Of a stretch of 32,816 nucleotides of DNA, positions 24,001 to 30,707 are shown piece by piece. Numbering within the stretch: position 1 is the stretch's first letter; every line of letters starts with the position of its first letter. A program made the position numbers and the translations under genes. The stretch is from Clostridia bacterium. Lineage in GTDB: Bacteria > Bacillota_A > Clostridia > Oscillospirales > CAG-272. Under the pieces are notes generated by a model that did no database searches, was not told the DNA's origin, and saw only the letters and a program-made list of their open reading frames with translations. The stretch is taken from positions 1 to 32,816 of the forward strand of contig JAFTLD010000082.1 of the NCBI GenBank assembly GCA_017452945.1, in the 5' to 3' direction.

Positions 24001-24248
24001 CAATTTTTGGCAATGCGACACACCCATGCCCCGTACTTTTGCGGCTCCTGCAAAAGATTCAGCTTCATCCATGCCGTCACGAATGCGTCCTGCGCAGCGT
24101 CCTCGGCCATGAAATGATTCTTTGTCACCGATGCCGCAGCTGCGATCACCGCCTTTTGATACCGCGTCACCAGCACCTCGTATGCCGCCTGCTCGCCCGC
24201 GAGCGTCAGCATGACCAAGGTCTGATCGGTTTCGTTTTTGTAGTACAT
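21078..24248 (-). CDS. Giant ECF sigma factor with duplicated beta-rich C-terminal modules (sigma cassette 1)
   Basis: At 1056 residues this is about five times an ordinary ECF sigma factor. Sigma-2 covers about 20-90 (AEDAAQDAFVTAWMK, WVCRIAKNCAINMI) and sigma-4 about 130-180 (LSIAEIADRMRMPEGTVKWQLHDGRKRLRKEL). Residues about 185-370 are helical and TPR-like. A module then occurs twice (about 440-505 and 720-792). Each has a T-PAG-F-C core (ETPAGRFEGCQLW; TTKAGTFENCLKL) and ends in YYKDGVGIVRHE or YYFAPGIGIVRTE, followed by GQGLLPFAKG or GEGYMPMADG. Such modules usually sit in secreted lipoproteins, yet there is no signal peptide or membrane segment here. No anti-sigma gene is near, so the extension probably controls the sigma core. 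GAAAGGAGAAGCGT precedes the ATG. The input is unknown. Confidence 0.85.
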   Translation of the reverse strand: MYYKNETDQTLVMLTLAGEQAAYEVLVTRYQKAVIAAAASVTKNHFMAEDAAQDAFVTAWMKLNLLQEPQKYGAWVCRIAKNCAINMITRYRGFMPLDAVDNLAFTDDPAQNPAELYAISEQKDEIGKGMERLPEKIRQIIYLHYFEDLSIAEIADRMRMPEGTVKWQLHDGRKRLRKELCAMNEKYSDTLVQRVMKKVEELKLWQVKNDKSGFEKVYKQVLSEVEELPECREKQHALADVLMRGWWWLPGKKNDALFERIAEAAMEGKNEEVMTFIVTRQDSQVYDGAKIEFIRDKQIPRLEKAGFVKALGREWFWLGYYLYRGGRADEGKAAYDKVEEILQEDDRYKILVPYARKMEDVLAHDYKGQTENRYRIGGTCYEYRYIEGELCRWGDNGFGEGYLNSINDFAADIFRNSSRCDSRFFADIKPGQTHVASDGRTLTFTSDCETVETPAGRFEGCQLWVTKLWDDCGKKVFKSYYKDGVGIVRHEVTHDGVTDAYSLKAYTIKGGQGLLPFAKGNNWEYVYAYDPESIASELTFTVDFANEEKVMLSSWEQKLRVKYNENDWLDMIGQIRCDYWYENEKGESVLCDVRPAIERAEQLAITPMQKAHTKAAASVARRILETDPVFNPDYMATGHWNFFSRNVVQRKKDCMQLTHNYRWSFEWKCTGGMGPAEDPILYNDLYGILEDATNCLWSDEWRVGASPVVEYTRFSHEVRTQITCEDGGSITTKAGTFENCLKLRLEIDGMTDGWSYRGGNKVYYFAPGIGIVRTENEYCSGARTAVYELTAYEGTGEGYMPMADGLMRRYDAISLTDGFVGSVVYTYVADEDGDIVIFADRTGIREIPSPITQYGAIQGEVIENALWDQGKWQEGHAKYGANNFHLIMHMLSRPSHNVYDSPRSVALQGFYMRMLEQLGDGEVPPAWYGRYAWMATVRAAACFGAGMNEEGYHMLDVAFEYCEKSRVHKGGDLLDTGNFHVMGGAKYVFARGMIELPDGTREPIADNDYWMAFNEHNLTYAITTPNGWAWFDLVRNEDRFKQYVDRGWAMIKKYNK

Positions 24249-24280
24249 ACGCTTCTCCTTTCATAAAATTGAGATCTCTT

Positions 24281-24321
24281 CAAGCGCTTGTCTTATAGAC
24301 ACATAAATGAATGAAAAGGTT
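24281..24321 (-). promoter_or_regulatory. ECF-type promoter plus dyad, sigma cassette 1
   Basis: On the minus strand, AACC (24321-24318), 17 bp, then GTCTATA (24300-24294). Three bp further is the perfect dyad CAAGCGCTTG (24290-24281), which would cover the transcription start. The AACC/GTCTATA pair resembles ECF promoters, so autoregulation is likely. Confidence 0.65.
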
Positions 24322-24388
24322 GGGGATTTGAGAAAATTATATCATAATTTTTTTGTTTTGTAAATAAGGCTGCTATATTATAGCCTCC

Positions 24389-24690
24389 GTAGGGGCGGAT
24401 ATTATCCGCCAGCACGTTAAGGTGCATGGGAAGGATAATTCCAAGTGATACCCAAACGCCCTCTGATCTCATCGCGTGCGGGAGGCGAAACGACTCCCCT
24501 ACGATAACTATCGTTAAATTTTGCCGTAGGGGCGATCTGTGATCGCCCGCAAAACCAATCCCGTCGGACATGCAAACCGTCCATCGATAGGGGCTGGCGC
24601 CCTCGACAGCCCGTCCTGCATAAACAAATCTTTTCGCAATGTAATAAGTTCTTTGTGTCTGCCCGGTGCGTCGAGGACGTCGCACCCTAC
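24389..24690. repeat. Composite array of GTAGGGG-type palindromes (copy 1)
   Basis: In the 547-bp gap 24249-24795 there are GCGGATAATATCCGC-type stems at 24395-24409 and a GGCGATCTGTGATCGCC repeat at 24530-24546. Two related hairpins follow: GGGCTG/CAGCCC around loop GCGCCCTCGA (24591-24612) and GGTGCG/CGCACC around TCGAGGACGT (24665-24686). The block from about 24526 to 24690 recurs, with the hairpins exchanged, at about 26631-26797. No gene is seen. Confidence 0.7.
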
Positions 24691-24751
24691 AATTCGTAAT
24701 AAAGCTTATCGTATCCGTATAGAAAACCGTCATGCTCTTCCAAACCTAAAA

Positions 24752-24785
24752 CCACCGAGAGCAACCATACGGTCTCTCCCGGTGG
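24752..24785 (-). terminator. Terminator hairpin of sigma cassette 2
   Basis: CCACCGAGAG (24752-24761) pairs with CTCCCGGTGG-type bases ending at 24785, with the family loop AACCATACGGT. On the minus strand it is followed by TTTTAGG. It lies 10 bp after the stop codon. Confidence 0.75.
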
Positions 24786-24795
24786 AAATATTTAA

Positions 24796-26424
24796 TTATT
24801 CCTCAAACACCAACACCACAGGCGGGCAGCAATAATCCACGCCCTGCAGATGCAAGCCCTTTTCATACGCCTCGCGGACGATGGACATGACCAAATAGTC
24901 AGTCGCATCACTGTATCTGAACAGCTCGGGAACAGAAGTGAGATGGTTAGGGATAGGCGTTTTCAACGTATAAACAAATTTTGCAAGATCTTCTCCGACC
25001 GTCTTTTTGAGCTCGTCTGTCGCCCAAGTGATTGCTGCATGAAATTCATCGTATTCGGTGCTCTTCAATACGGGAATTTTCAAGCATGGCTTTCCCTCTG
25101 CCTCTCCAAGCAACCCAAACTGCTTGAGCTTGGGCATATATGCAATAAACTCATTGGGGATTTCGGTGTTTTCCAAAGGGGTGCCATCATAAATGTACCA
25201 AAGCAAATTCGTAACATGCTTAAAATATAACTCATACGCGCCATAAAAGCGACCGGTTGCATCCCAAAGCGGTGTGTCAAATTCATAAAAGTGAACACGC
25301 TTTGCCCGTCCAACCTCCAAAGCCTCCGATGTGCGATGCCCTCCGTGGATCATATAATTGCTTGACTCATTATATTCTTTCATATCATATCCCGCATCAA
25401 TTGCTGTAGCATGAGCGCACCATCTGCCACCGTCCTTGCGGTTGGGGAAATCGGGTGCCGCAACCTTGCCTGTTCCGAAATACTGAAAATCCTGCAAGGA
25501 TTTCAAAACGGCATATCTGTCAAGCTTGATCTGCTCCTCTTTCTCCATTGCTTGTACAAAAGGCATTTTGGAGATTCGATCGGACATTTTTTCCATAATG
25601 CCCCAAATCGTTTCAAAGTGCTTGTGCGCAAAATCAAGCTGCGCTTTGAAATTAGCAAGCCTGTTTTGCGGCTTTGTGATGATAAAGTCCGTGTATACCT
25701 TTCCGCCATCCGTCCACGCCATCAGCTCACCGTCCACAAGTTTGTGAATAATCGGTTCAATGTATGCTGCGGGAATGCTGATTGCTTTGGATAGCTCTCT
25801 GATCGTCAATGGCTTTTCATACGCGATCATCAGCAGATTTTGTGCGATCAAATCCCCTTCCACGAGCGACAAGGGTTCATTTTTCAGGCCGTTTCTACCG
25901 CCAAAGGAGATCCACATCTTCCCCGGCAAATAATTCTCTCTTGTTTCCATACTTTCAAGTCCTTTCCTGATCTGATCGCGCCCTGCGGACAGGCGGTATT
26001 TGACCGTACCCTCCGGCACACCCAGCGCTGCCGCGATCTGCGCCACGCTCTGATTGCCGAAATAATGCCTGATCAGCACCTCGCGCGTCACGTATGCCAA
26101 GTGATTGAGCTCTTTACGCAAATTTGCCGCCTCTTGGGAAGACAAAAACGCTTCGTTTTCCTGCTCACTCAGCTGCAACGCCTCGTCTAAGCATACAGTC
26201 ACGGGCGCGCGGTACTTTTTGCGCAGCTGATCGTTGTATTTGTGATACAGCGTATTTGTCAGCCACGTTTTGGGATGCTCGATCACCCCACCGCTGTGCA
26301 GATAGGCAAAAGCCGCAAGCATAACGTCACCGACAAGATCCTCCGCATCCGCGCGCATTTGGCACTTGGATGACGCAAGCCGCATCAGATCATCGTAATA
26401 TTGTAAAATTTCGCTGTTTTCCAT
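24796..26424 (-). CDS. ECF sigma factor fused to winged-helix and C-terminal sensor-like domain (sigma cassette 2)
   Basis: A 542-residue protein. Sigma-2 is about 5-70 (AEDLVGDVMLAAFAYL), sigma-4 about 100-157 (SVAQIAAALGVPEGTVKYRLSAG). A linker follows, then a winged-helix domain at about 190-250 (NLLMIAYEKPLTIRELSKAI, IPAAYIEPIIHKLVDGELM) and about 290 residues of unrecognised sequence holding DGGRWCAHATAID and ending CCPPVVLVFEE. The same order is found in the next three sigma genes, so these are paralogues. With no anti-sigma partner, the C-terminal part probably senses a ligand and the winged helix transmits it or binds DNA. AAGGCAGGAAAACC precedes the ATG. It lies between repeat blocks, with its own promoter and terminator. 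Confidence 0.85.
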   Translation of the reverse strand: MENSEILQYYDDLMRLASSKCQMRADAEDLVGDVMLAAFAYLHSGGVIEHPKTWLTNTLYHKYNDQLRKKYRAPVTVCLDEALQLSEQENEAFLSSQEAANLRKELNHLAYVTREVLIRHYFGNQSVAQIAAALGVPEGTVKYRLSAGRDQIRKGLESMETRENYLPGKMWISFGGRNGLKNEPLSLVEGDLIAQNLLMIAYEKPLTIRELSKAISIPAAYIEPIIHKLVDGELMAWTDGGKVYTDFIITKPQNRLANFKAQLDFAHKHFETIWGIMEKMSDRISKMPFVQAMEKEEQIKLDRYAVLKSLQDFQYFGTGKVAAPDFPNRKDGGRWCAHATAIDAGYDMKEYNESSNYMIHGGHRTSEALEVGRAKRVHFYEFDTPLWDATGRFYGAYELYFKHVTNLLWYIYDGTPLENTEIPNEFIAYMPKLKQFGLLGEAEGKPCLKIPVLKSTEYDEFHAAITWATDELKKTVGEDLAKFVYTLKTPIPNHLTSVPELFRYSDATDYLVMSIVREAYEKGLHLQGVDYCCPPVVLVFEE

Positions 26425-26450
26425 GGTTTTCCTGCCTTCCGGAATGCTTT

Positions 26451-26491
26451 TGAACGTTCACCTGTATAGTCGTAAAAATCCCCTTTCGGTT
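26451..26491 (-). promoter_or_regulatory. ECF-type promoter plus dyad, sigma cassette 2
   Basis: AACC (26491-26488), 16 bp, GACTATA (26471-26465), then 4 bp and the perfect dyad TGAACGTTCA (26460-26451). The -10 differs from its neighbours by one base. Confidence 0.6.
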
Positions 26492-26557
26492 GGGACTTGA
26501 AGTAAAGTTTTTTTCATTATAGCAGAATTTTTTTGTTTTGTCTATAGATTCAATAAA

Positions 26558-26797
26558 CGGACGATCAATGATCGCCCCTACGGCTGTTTGTGTTGTGATT
26601 TTGGTATTGTGTCAATTCAACACACTCGCTGTAGGGGCGTGCATTGCACGTCCGCACAAAACCGATCACATTGGAGATGCAAACCCTCTATCTGTAGGGT
26701 GCGACGTCCTCGACGCACCGTCCTGCACAAACTATCTTTTTTACAATATAATAAGTTCTTTGTGTCTTCTCGGGCTGTCGAGGGCGCCAGCCCCTAC
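26558..26797. repeat. Composite array of GTAGGGG-type palindromes (copy 2)
   Basis: In the 466-bp gap 26425-26890: GGACGATCAATGATCGCCCC (26559-26578), GTAGGGGCGTGCATTGCACG (26631-26650), GGTGCG/CGCACC around ACGTCCTCGA (26698-26719) and GGGCTG/CAGCCC around TCGAGGGCGC (26772-26793). The spacer between the last two (AATAAGTTCTTTGTGTCT and flanks) matches that of copy 1 in the same orientation. No gene is seen. Confidence 0.7.
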
Positions 26798-26850
26798 CGA
26801 CGGATGAATTGCATCCCTGTAACCCATTGCGTCAAGGACAATACAAAAAA

Positions 26851-26884
26851 CCACCGGGAGTAACCAATCAATCACTCCCGGCGG
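26851..26884 (-). terminator. Terminator hairpin of sigma cassette 3
   Basis: CCACCGGGAG pairs with CTCCCGGCGG around the family loop TAACCAATCAATCA. On the minus strand TTTTTTGTATTG follows, a good T-run. It lies 6 bp after the stop codon. Confidence 0.85.
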
Positions 26885-26890
26885 CAATAT

Positions 26891-28549
26891 TCAATTAGGA
26901 ATAATCAAGGTCGTCAAAGCCTTTCTTTGCTCCTCGGTGGGCAGCCCCAGCTTGCCATTGTTCAAAAGCGACACAATGCAATGCAGCAAGAACCAGCCGT
27001 CCGAGTGGAACACGAACTGCAGCTCATATTCCCTGATCTTGCGCAGATGTTGCGGAACACACTCCAATGCAGCCTTGGCATACGGTGCCTTGAGCGCGTC
27101 AAATTGCTCCTTATACTTTGCCTTAATGCGCTCACCGATTGCCAGCAATTCGTTTTGCACGTCCTTGTCGGTCAATACAACCAGCTTCCACGCGGTTTTG
27201 AAGCACCCGTCATAATCTCCCCAGGTCTTGATATACCCGCGCTCGGAAAGCCATGCGTAGTCATCCTTGGAAAGCAGATTTTCCCTTTCGTGGTCGTAGA
27301 GCGAAAGCACGCGCTTGGCGTCTGATAAAGCCATAAAGCCATGGCGCTCTCCGCGATCCGACCACTCGCTGTCTATCTGCCACAAAACGTGGCCAACATG
27401 CTCGTTCCACATAGGTCCGCACCAGTTTTTCATATAGACATAGTCATCGGGCAAGATCATCTCATCCGCTACGACCGACGCATGAAAAATATTATGCCCA
27501 CCGTCGGGACGAATGGTGGCAACCTCTTCAAAGGTAATGCTCTTGTCCATCAAAGACTCACCCGACCACGCGGCAATATACGGGATCAGCGACCACAAAA
27601 GGAAGTTTCTGTCCCTCTTGTGCTGATTTCCGGTCGGATCCGGCACCGTGTAGTTGCAGAAAATGCGCTCGTCATACAAAATGCCACAGTTCATCAGCTC
27701 GTCAAACAGATCGTTTGCAAACAGCTCGGCCGCCTTTTTGTACATGTCGTTCTGCATGGTCAGCAGCTCTGCCGTCGGCTCGTTGATGATGAAATTGATC
27801 AGATACTTGTCCTTTTGCTTGACCAAAAAGCCGTATTCTTCTAAAACATCCACCTCTGTTTCCACATAAACGGGTGATACACCCAGATCATCTGCGATCT
27901 CGTTGACTGTCTTGGCGACGTTTCTGACACAGTAGCAGATATTCTGCGGCAGGCTTGAACGAAAAAATTCGTCCGGATTTCTGCTGCCAACTGCACCGTT
28001 GATCCCATATGCATGAAATTTGATCGGGTTAAATTTGAGTTCACTTGTTTTTCTCACAGTATCCATACCTCTCTTCAATTCTTTTTTGGCTTCAAACAAG
28101 TGCCATTTGACCGTACCGACGGGAATCCCCAGCTCGTTCGCAATATCGGCCTGCTTGCGGTTTTCAAAGTAATAGGCGATCACGATCCTGCGCTGCAGCC
28201 CTGAAAGATAGGCAATCTCCCTCTGCATACGCGCCACGGACGCGCGATTGTCCTCGGCATCGTCCAAATCCGGATCGGCCACAAACTCTGTAACCTCGTC
28301 AAGCGACACACCGATCATACTCTTGGCAGAATCTCTGTAATAATTGCTCAGCGCATTGTGCGCAATCGTCCAGATAAACTTGCCCATGTCCTCGATGTCG
28401 TCCCTGATCAGCAGCGCACGAAAGGCCTTTAGCACGATCTCCTGCGACAAATCCTCTGCGTCCTGTACGTTTTTGCACCGCTTCAGGGCAAAACCAAAGA
28501 TCGGCCCCAGATATTCTGTTATGATTCTTTCGGCATCCTGTCTGTTCAC
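26891..28549 (-). CDS. ECF sigma factor fused to winged-helix and C-terminal sensor-like domain (sigma cassette 3)
   Basis: A 552-residue paralogue of cassette 2. Sigma-2 is about 8-75 (AEDLSQEIVLKAFRAL, FIWTIAHNALSNYYRD), sigma-4 about 108-165 (KQADIANELGIPVGTVKWHLFEAKKELKRG). The winged helix is about 202-256 (NICYCVRNVAKTVNEIADDL, VSPVYVETEVDVLEEYGFLVKQKDKY). The divergent C-terminal domain carries RPDGGHNIFHASV and ends LTTLIIPN. The start is a GTG at 28549 with a GAGGAGAAAATAA site. No anti-sigma gene adjoins. The signal and target genes are unknown. It differs greatly from its neighbours in the last 300 residues, which suggests a different ligand. Confidence 0.85.
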   Translation of the reverse strand: MNRQDAERIITEYLGPIFGFALKRCKNVQDAEDLSQEIVLKAFRALLIRDDIEDMGKFIWTIAHNALSNYYRDSAKSMIGVSLDEVTEFVADPDLDDAEDNRASVARMQREIAYLSGLQRRIVIAYYFENRKQADIANELGIPVGTVKWHLFEAKKELKRGMDTVRKTSELKFNPIKFHAYGINGAVGSRNPDEFFRSSLPQNICYCVRNVAKTVNEIADDLGVSPVYVETEVDVLEEYGFLVKQKDKYLINFIINEPTAELLTMQNDMYKKAAELFANDLFDELMNCGILYDERIFCNYTVPDPTGNQHKRDRNFLLWSLIPYIAAWSGESLMDKSITFEEVATIRPDGGHNIFHASVVADEMILPDDYVYMKNWCGPMWNEHVGHVLWQIDSEWSDRGERHGFMALSDAKRVLSLYDHERENLLSKDDYAWLSERGYIKTWGDYDGCFKTAWKLVVLTDKDVQNELLAIGERIKAKYKEQFDALKAPYAKAALECVPQHLRKIREYELQFVFHSDGWFLLHCIVSLLNNGKLGLPTEEQRKALTTLIIPN

Positions 28550-28564
28550 TTATTTTCTCCTCGT

Positions 28565-28606
28565 TGAAAGCTTTCATCCATATAGACACGGAAATTGAAA
28601 AAGGTT
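28565..28606 (-). promoter_or_regulatory. ECF-type promoter plus dyad, sigma cassette 3
   Basis: AACC (28606-28603), 15 bp, GTCTATA (28587-28581), then 4 bp and the perfect 12-bp dyad TGAAAGCTTTCA (28576-28565). The dyad is identical to that of cassette 5. Confidence 0.65.
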
Positions 28607-28673
28607 GGTAGATTCGAGAAAATTATAGCATATTTTTTTAGAATTGTAAATAAAAGTTGCAGGGAATGCGCAC

Positions 28674-28779
28674 GCAATTCCAATCAAGATCCTTCGCAGC
28701 GCGTTTGGAGCTGTCATTCTCGAGCGCAGCGAAGAATCTTGCCCCAAACGCTTGCTCGAGGATGACAGATTGGAATTGC
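28674..28779. repeat. Interleaved inverted-repeat element
   Basis: Outer arms GCAATTCCAATC (28674-28685) and GATTGGAATTGC (28768-28779) enclose three arm pairs in the order A-B-C-A'-B'-C': A 28685-28697 with 28729-28741, B GCGTTTGG 28701-28708 with 28744-28751, and C 28711-28724 with 28755-28768. The inner pairs cannot all fold together; alternative folds are possible. It is the main content of the 349-bp gap 28550-28898 and is non-coding. Confidence 0.6.
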
Positions 28780-28838
28780 TTTGCGCTACACACGATCTCT
28801 ATAGCGGTGGTTAAATCGATTCATATATGAGCAATATT

Positions 28839-28880
28839 AAAACCACCGAGAGCAACCAATCGGTCACCCTCGGTGGTTTT
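28839..28880 (-). terminator. Terminator hairpin of sigma cassette 4
   Basis: AAAACCACCGAG (28839-28850) pairs with CTCGGTGGTTTT ending at 28880, around the family loop. On the minus strand the stem ends in a TTTT run followed by AATATTG. It lies 18 bp after the stop codon. Confidence 0.8.
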
Positions 28881-28898
28881 CATTTTTATATACGATTC

Positions 28899-30548
28899 TT
28901 ACAGTATATAGAAATATGCACCAACAGCAGGAGAGATTGTTTCGTCATATTTCAGCCAACCACTTGCAAGCGCGTGCTTTACAAGATAACCGAGCGTATG
29001 GGATGCGGTGCAAACAGATTCCAGTATCGCGTCCACTATTGCAGTTTGACTGCGTATACTTTCAGGGAGATCGTCGTATAGAATATCCCGAACCGTGTGG
29101 TTAATATGATCCAACAGGTGCATAGTTTCAGAATGAATTTCCTGTCTTCTCCGGCTATGCTCGATAAATTCTGCGCTATGTTTTTTCTTATTGCAAAATT
29201 TTACAAACGCGCGACAGATGCGCTCATTGATTACAGATACTCTTGGAACATACTTCCCATCCATTTTATCCACATATCCGTATACAGCCAATCTATCAAC
29301 AACCGCAATTTGTTTCGGAGCTTTATTTCTTACCAGCAATAAAAGTTCATAAGTCTCATCTTTTGATAGGTTCGGTGGTGTTCTGAATTGTATCCCTTCA
29401 TATGTGAAACGGTAATGCACAAAACCATTCGTTTGGCAATGAAAGCCTACGCCATCGGGAGTAAAATCACAAGATTCAAAGGCAAGAACGTCCCAGATTC
29501 CTCCGTTCTGCCTTTGAGAATTACCAAGCTTAGTTTTGGGTGAACTTTCGCAAAGCTCATACAAGCTTTTATAAAAGCTTGGCAGAAGCATCCATTTTGC
29601 TTCCTCATAGCTTTGGTACAGACCGTAATAGGACAGTCCCGCTTCCCTATATTGAGCCATCAAACGATCCGTATTTTCAGTAATCAATGCACATAATTTT
29701 GGAATAACTTCTTCGTAGTAAATATGAATCTTATGAATAGCTTCTTTACTAATGATTGGGAAATTTGTTTCATATTTATCAGCTTTCTTGAGGAGTAGTG
29801 TTTGTTCTGTCAAATATTTCACTGTATCTTCCATGTACGGTAAAGCTACTCCGATTTCAATAGCCAGCTCTTCCGCTTTCATCGGCTTATCGTAACACGC
29901 AAGGAAAATATTTTGGTTCAACTTGGAATCCATGAGTGTCCAAGGTTGACCGAGCTCACCGGGACGTGTACAAATATTGTTATAACTGATTTTTTCGGGA
30001 TTATAACTGCGTTTTCCAAATTCTCTTGCCATATCCATACCTTCTTTCAAAATTTGTCTTGCACGGAGAAGCCGTGACTTCACCGTATTTGTGGAAAGTG
30101 AGAGCGATTCTGCAATTTCACGGACGTTTTTGTTTTCTATGTAATAGGCAACGACGATATTGCGATAATCGCTTTTGATGAACGCCAGCTCACGCCGAAG
30201 TAGAGCCAATTGCTCTGTATATATCATTTCATCAAGGATATTATCGTTTTCGTCTTGGATCTCATAATCGCTGATATCGGAACCGGTTACCGACTCGTTT
30301 CGACTATGCTTTTCTTTTGCCCATACCGAATAACGGTTACGCGCGATCTGCCATACCCATGCCGAAAAGCTGGTTGGAACCGTGCCTTTATGCAAAGCCG
30401 TGATGATCTGAAGCGCGATATCCTGTGTTAGATCTTCTGCTTCAATATGGCTTCCCGTCTTTTTCAAGCAGAAATAGAACAACTTTTCCATATAGTTCTC
30501 GGCAAAATCACCTATAAGCCTATCACGCATTTCGTTCGCCTCTTGCAT
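28899..30548 (-). CDS. ECF sigma factor fused to winged-helix and C-terminal sensor-like domain (sigma cassette 4)
   Basis: A 549-residue paralogue. Sigma-2 is about 10-85 (AEDLTQDIALQIITAL, WVWQIARNRYSVWAKE), sigma-4 about 130-190 (VREIAESLSLSTNTVKSRLLRARQILKEG). The winged helix is about 215-270 (NIFLACYDKPMKAEELAIEI, ALPYMEDTVKYLTEQTLLLKKADKY). The C-terminal domain has NGGIWDVLAFESCDFTPDG and ends VGAYFYIL. Its linker and winged helix are closest to cassette 5 (YNP...K-DKY-TN). Codons are visibly more AT-rich than those of cassettes 1-3 and of the compartment operon, so it may have been acquired separately. A very strong AAAGGAGGCGAGAGG site precedes the ATG. Confidence 0.85.
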   Translation of the reverse strand: MQEANEMRDRLIGDFAENYMEKLFYFCLKKTGSHIEAEDLTQDIALQIITALHKGTVPTSFSAWVWQIARNRYSVWAKEKHSRNESVTGSDISDYEIQDENDNILDEMIYTEQLALLRRELAFIKSDYRNIVVAYYIENKNVREIAESLSLSTNTVKSRLLRARQILKEGMDMAREFGKRSYNPEKISYNNICTRPGELGQPWTLMDSKLNQNIFLACYDKPMKAEELAIEIGVALPYMEDTVKYLTEQTLLLKKADKYETNFPIISKEAIHKIHIYYEEVIPKLCALITENTDRLMAQYREAGLSYYGLYQSYEEAKWMLLPSFYKSLYELCESSPKTKLGNSQRQNGGIWDVLAFESCDFTPDGVGFHCQTNGFVHYRFTYEGIQFRTPPNLSKDETYELLLLVRNKAPKQIAVVDRLAVYGYVDKMDGKYVPRVSVINERICRAFVKFCNKKKHSAEFIEHSRRRQEIHSETMHLLDHINHTVRDILYDDLPESIRSQTAIVDAILESVCTASHTLGYLVKHALASGWLKYDETISPAVGAYFYIL

Positions 30549-30565
30549 CCTCTCGCCTCCTTTCC

Positions 30566-30616
30566 GAAAAGCCTTGGCTTTTCATTCATATAAGTGTGGC
30601 ATTTTTGAATTTGGGT
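30566..30616 (-). promoter_or_regulatory. Putative promoter plus dyad, sigma cassette 4
   Basis: The -10-like ACTTATA (30595-30589) is followed after 5 bp by a perfect 8+2+8 dyad GAAAAGCCTTGGCTTTTC (30583-30566). The -35 is only ACCC (30616-30613) and departs from the AACC of its neighbours, so the promoter call is weaker here than the dyad. Confidence 0.5.
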
Positions 30617-30669
30617 GCATTAGTTTATCAAATTATATCATAATTCTTTTCATATGTCCATAAAAAATA

Positions 30670-30697
30670 CCGAGAGCGGCCAATCGGTCACTCTCGG
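30670..30697 (-). terminator. Terminator hairpin of sigma cassette 5
   Basis: CCGAGAG (30670-30676) pairs with CTCTCGG (30691-30697) around CGGCCAATCGGTCA. On the minus strand TATTTTTTATGG follows, a good T-run. It lies 10 bp after the stop codon. Confidence 0.85.
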
Positions 30698-30707
30698 CAA
30701 TAACTAT

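Noticed and set aside
24389..26797. CRISPR-like array in the sigma intergenic gaps
   Set aside because: Repeats are few, unequal in length and spacing, and are self-complementary hairpins of a dispersed family. No cas genes are present.
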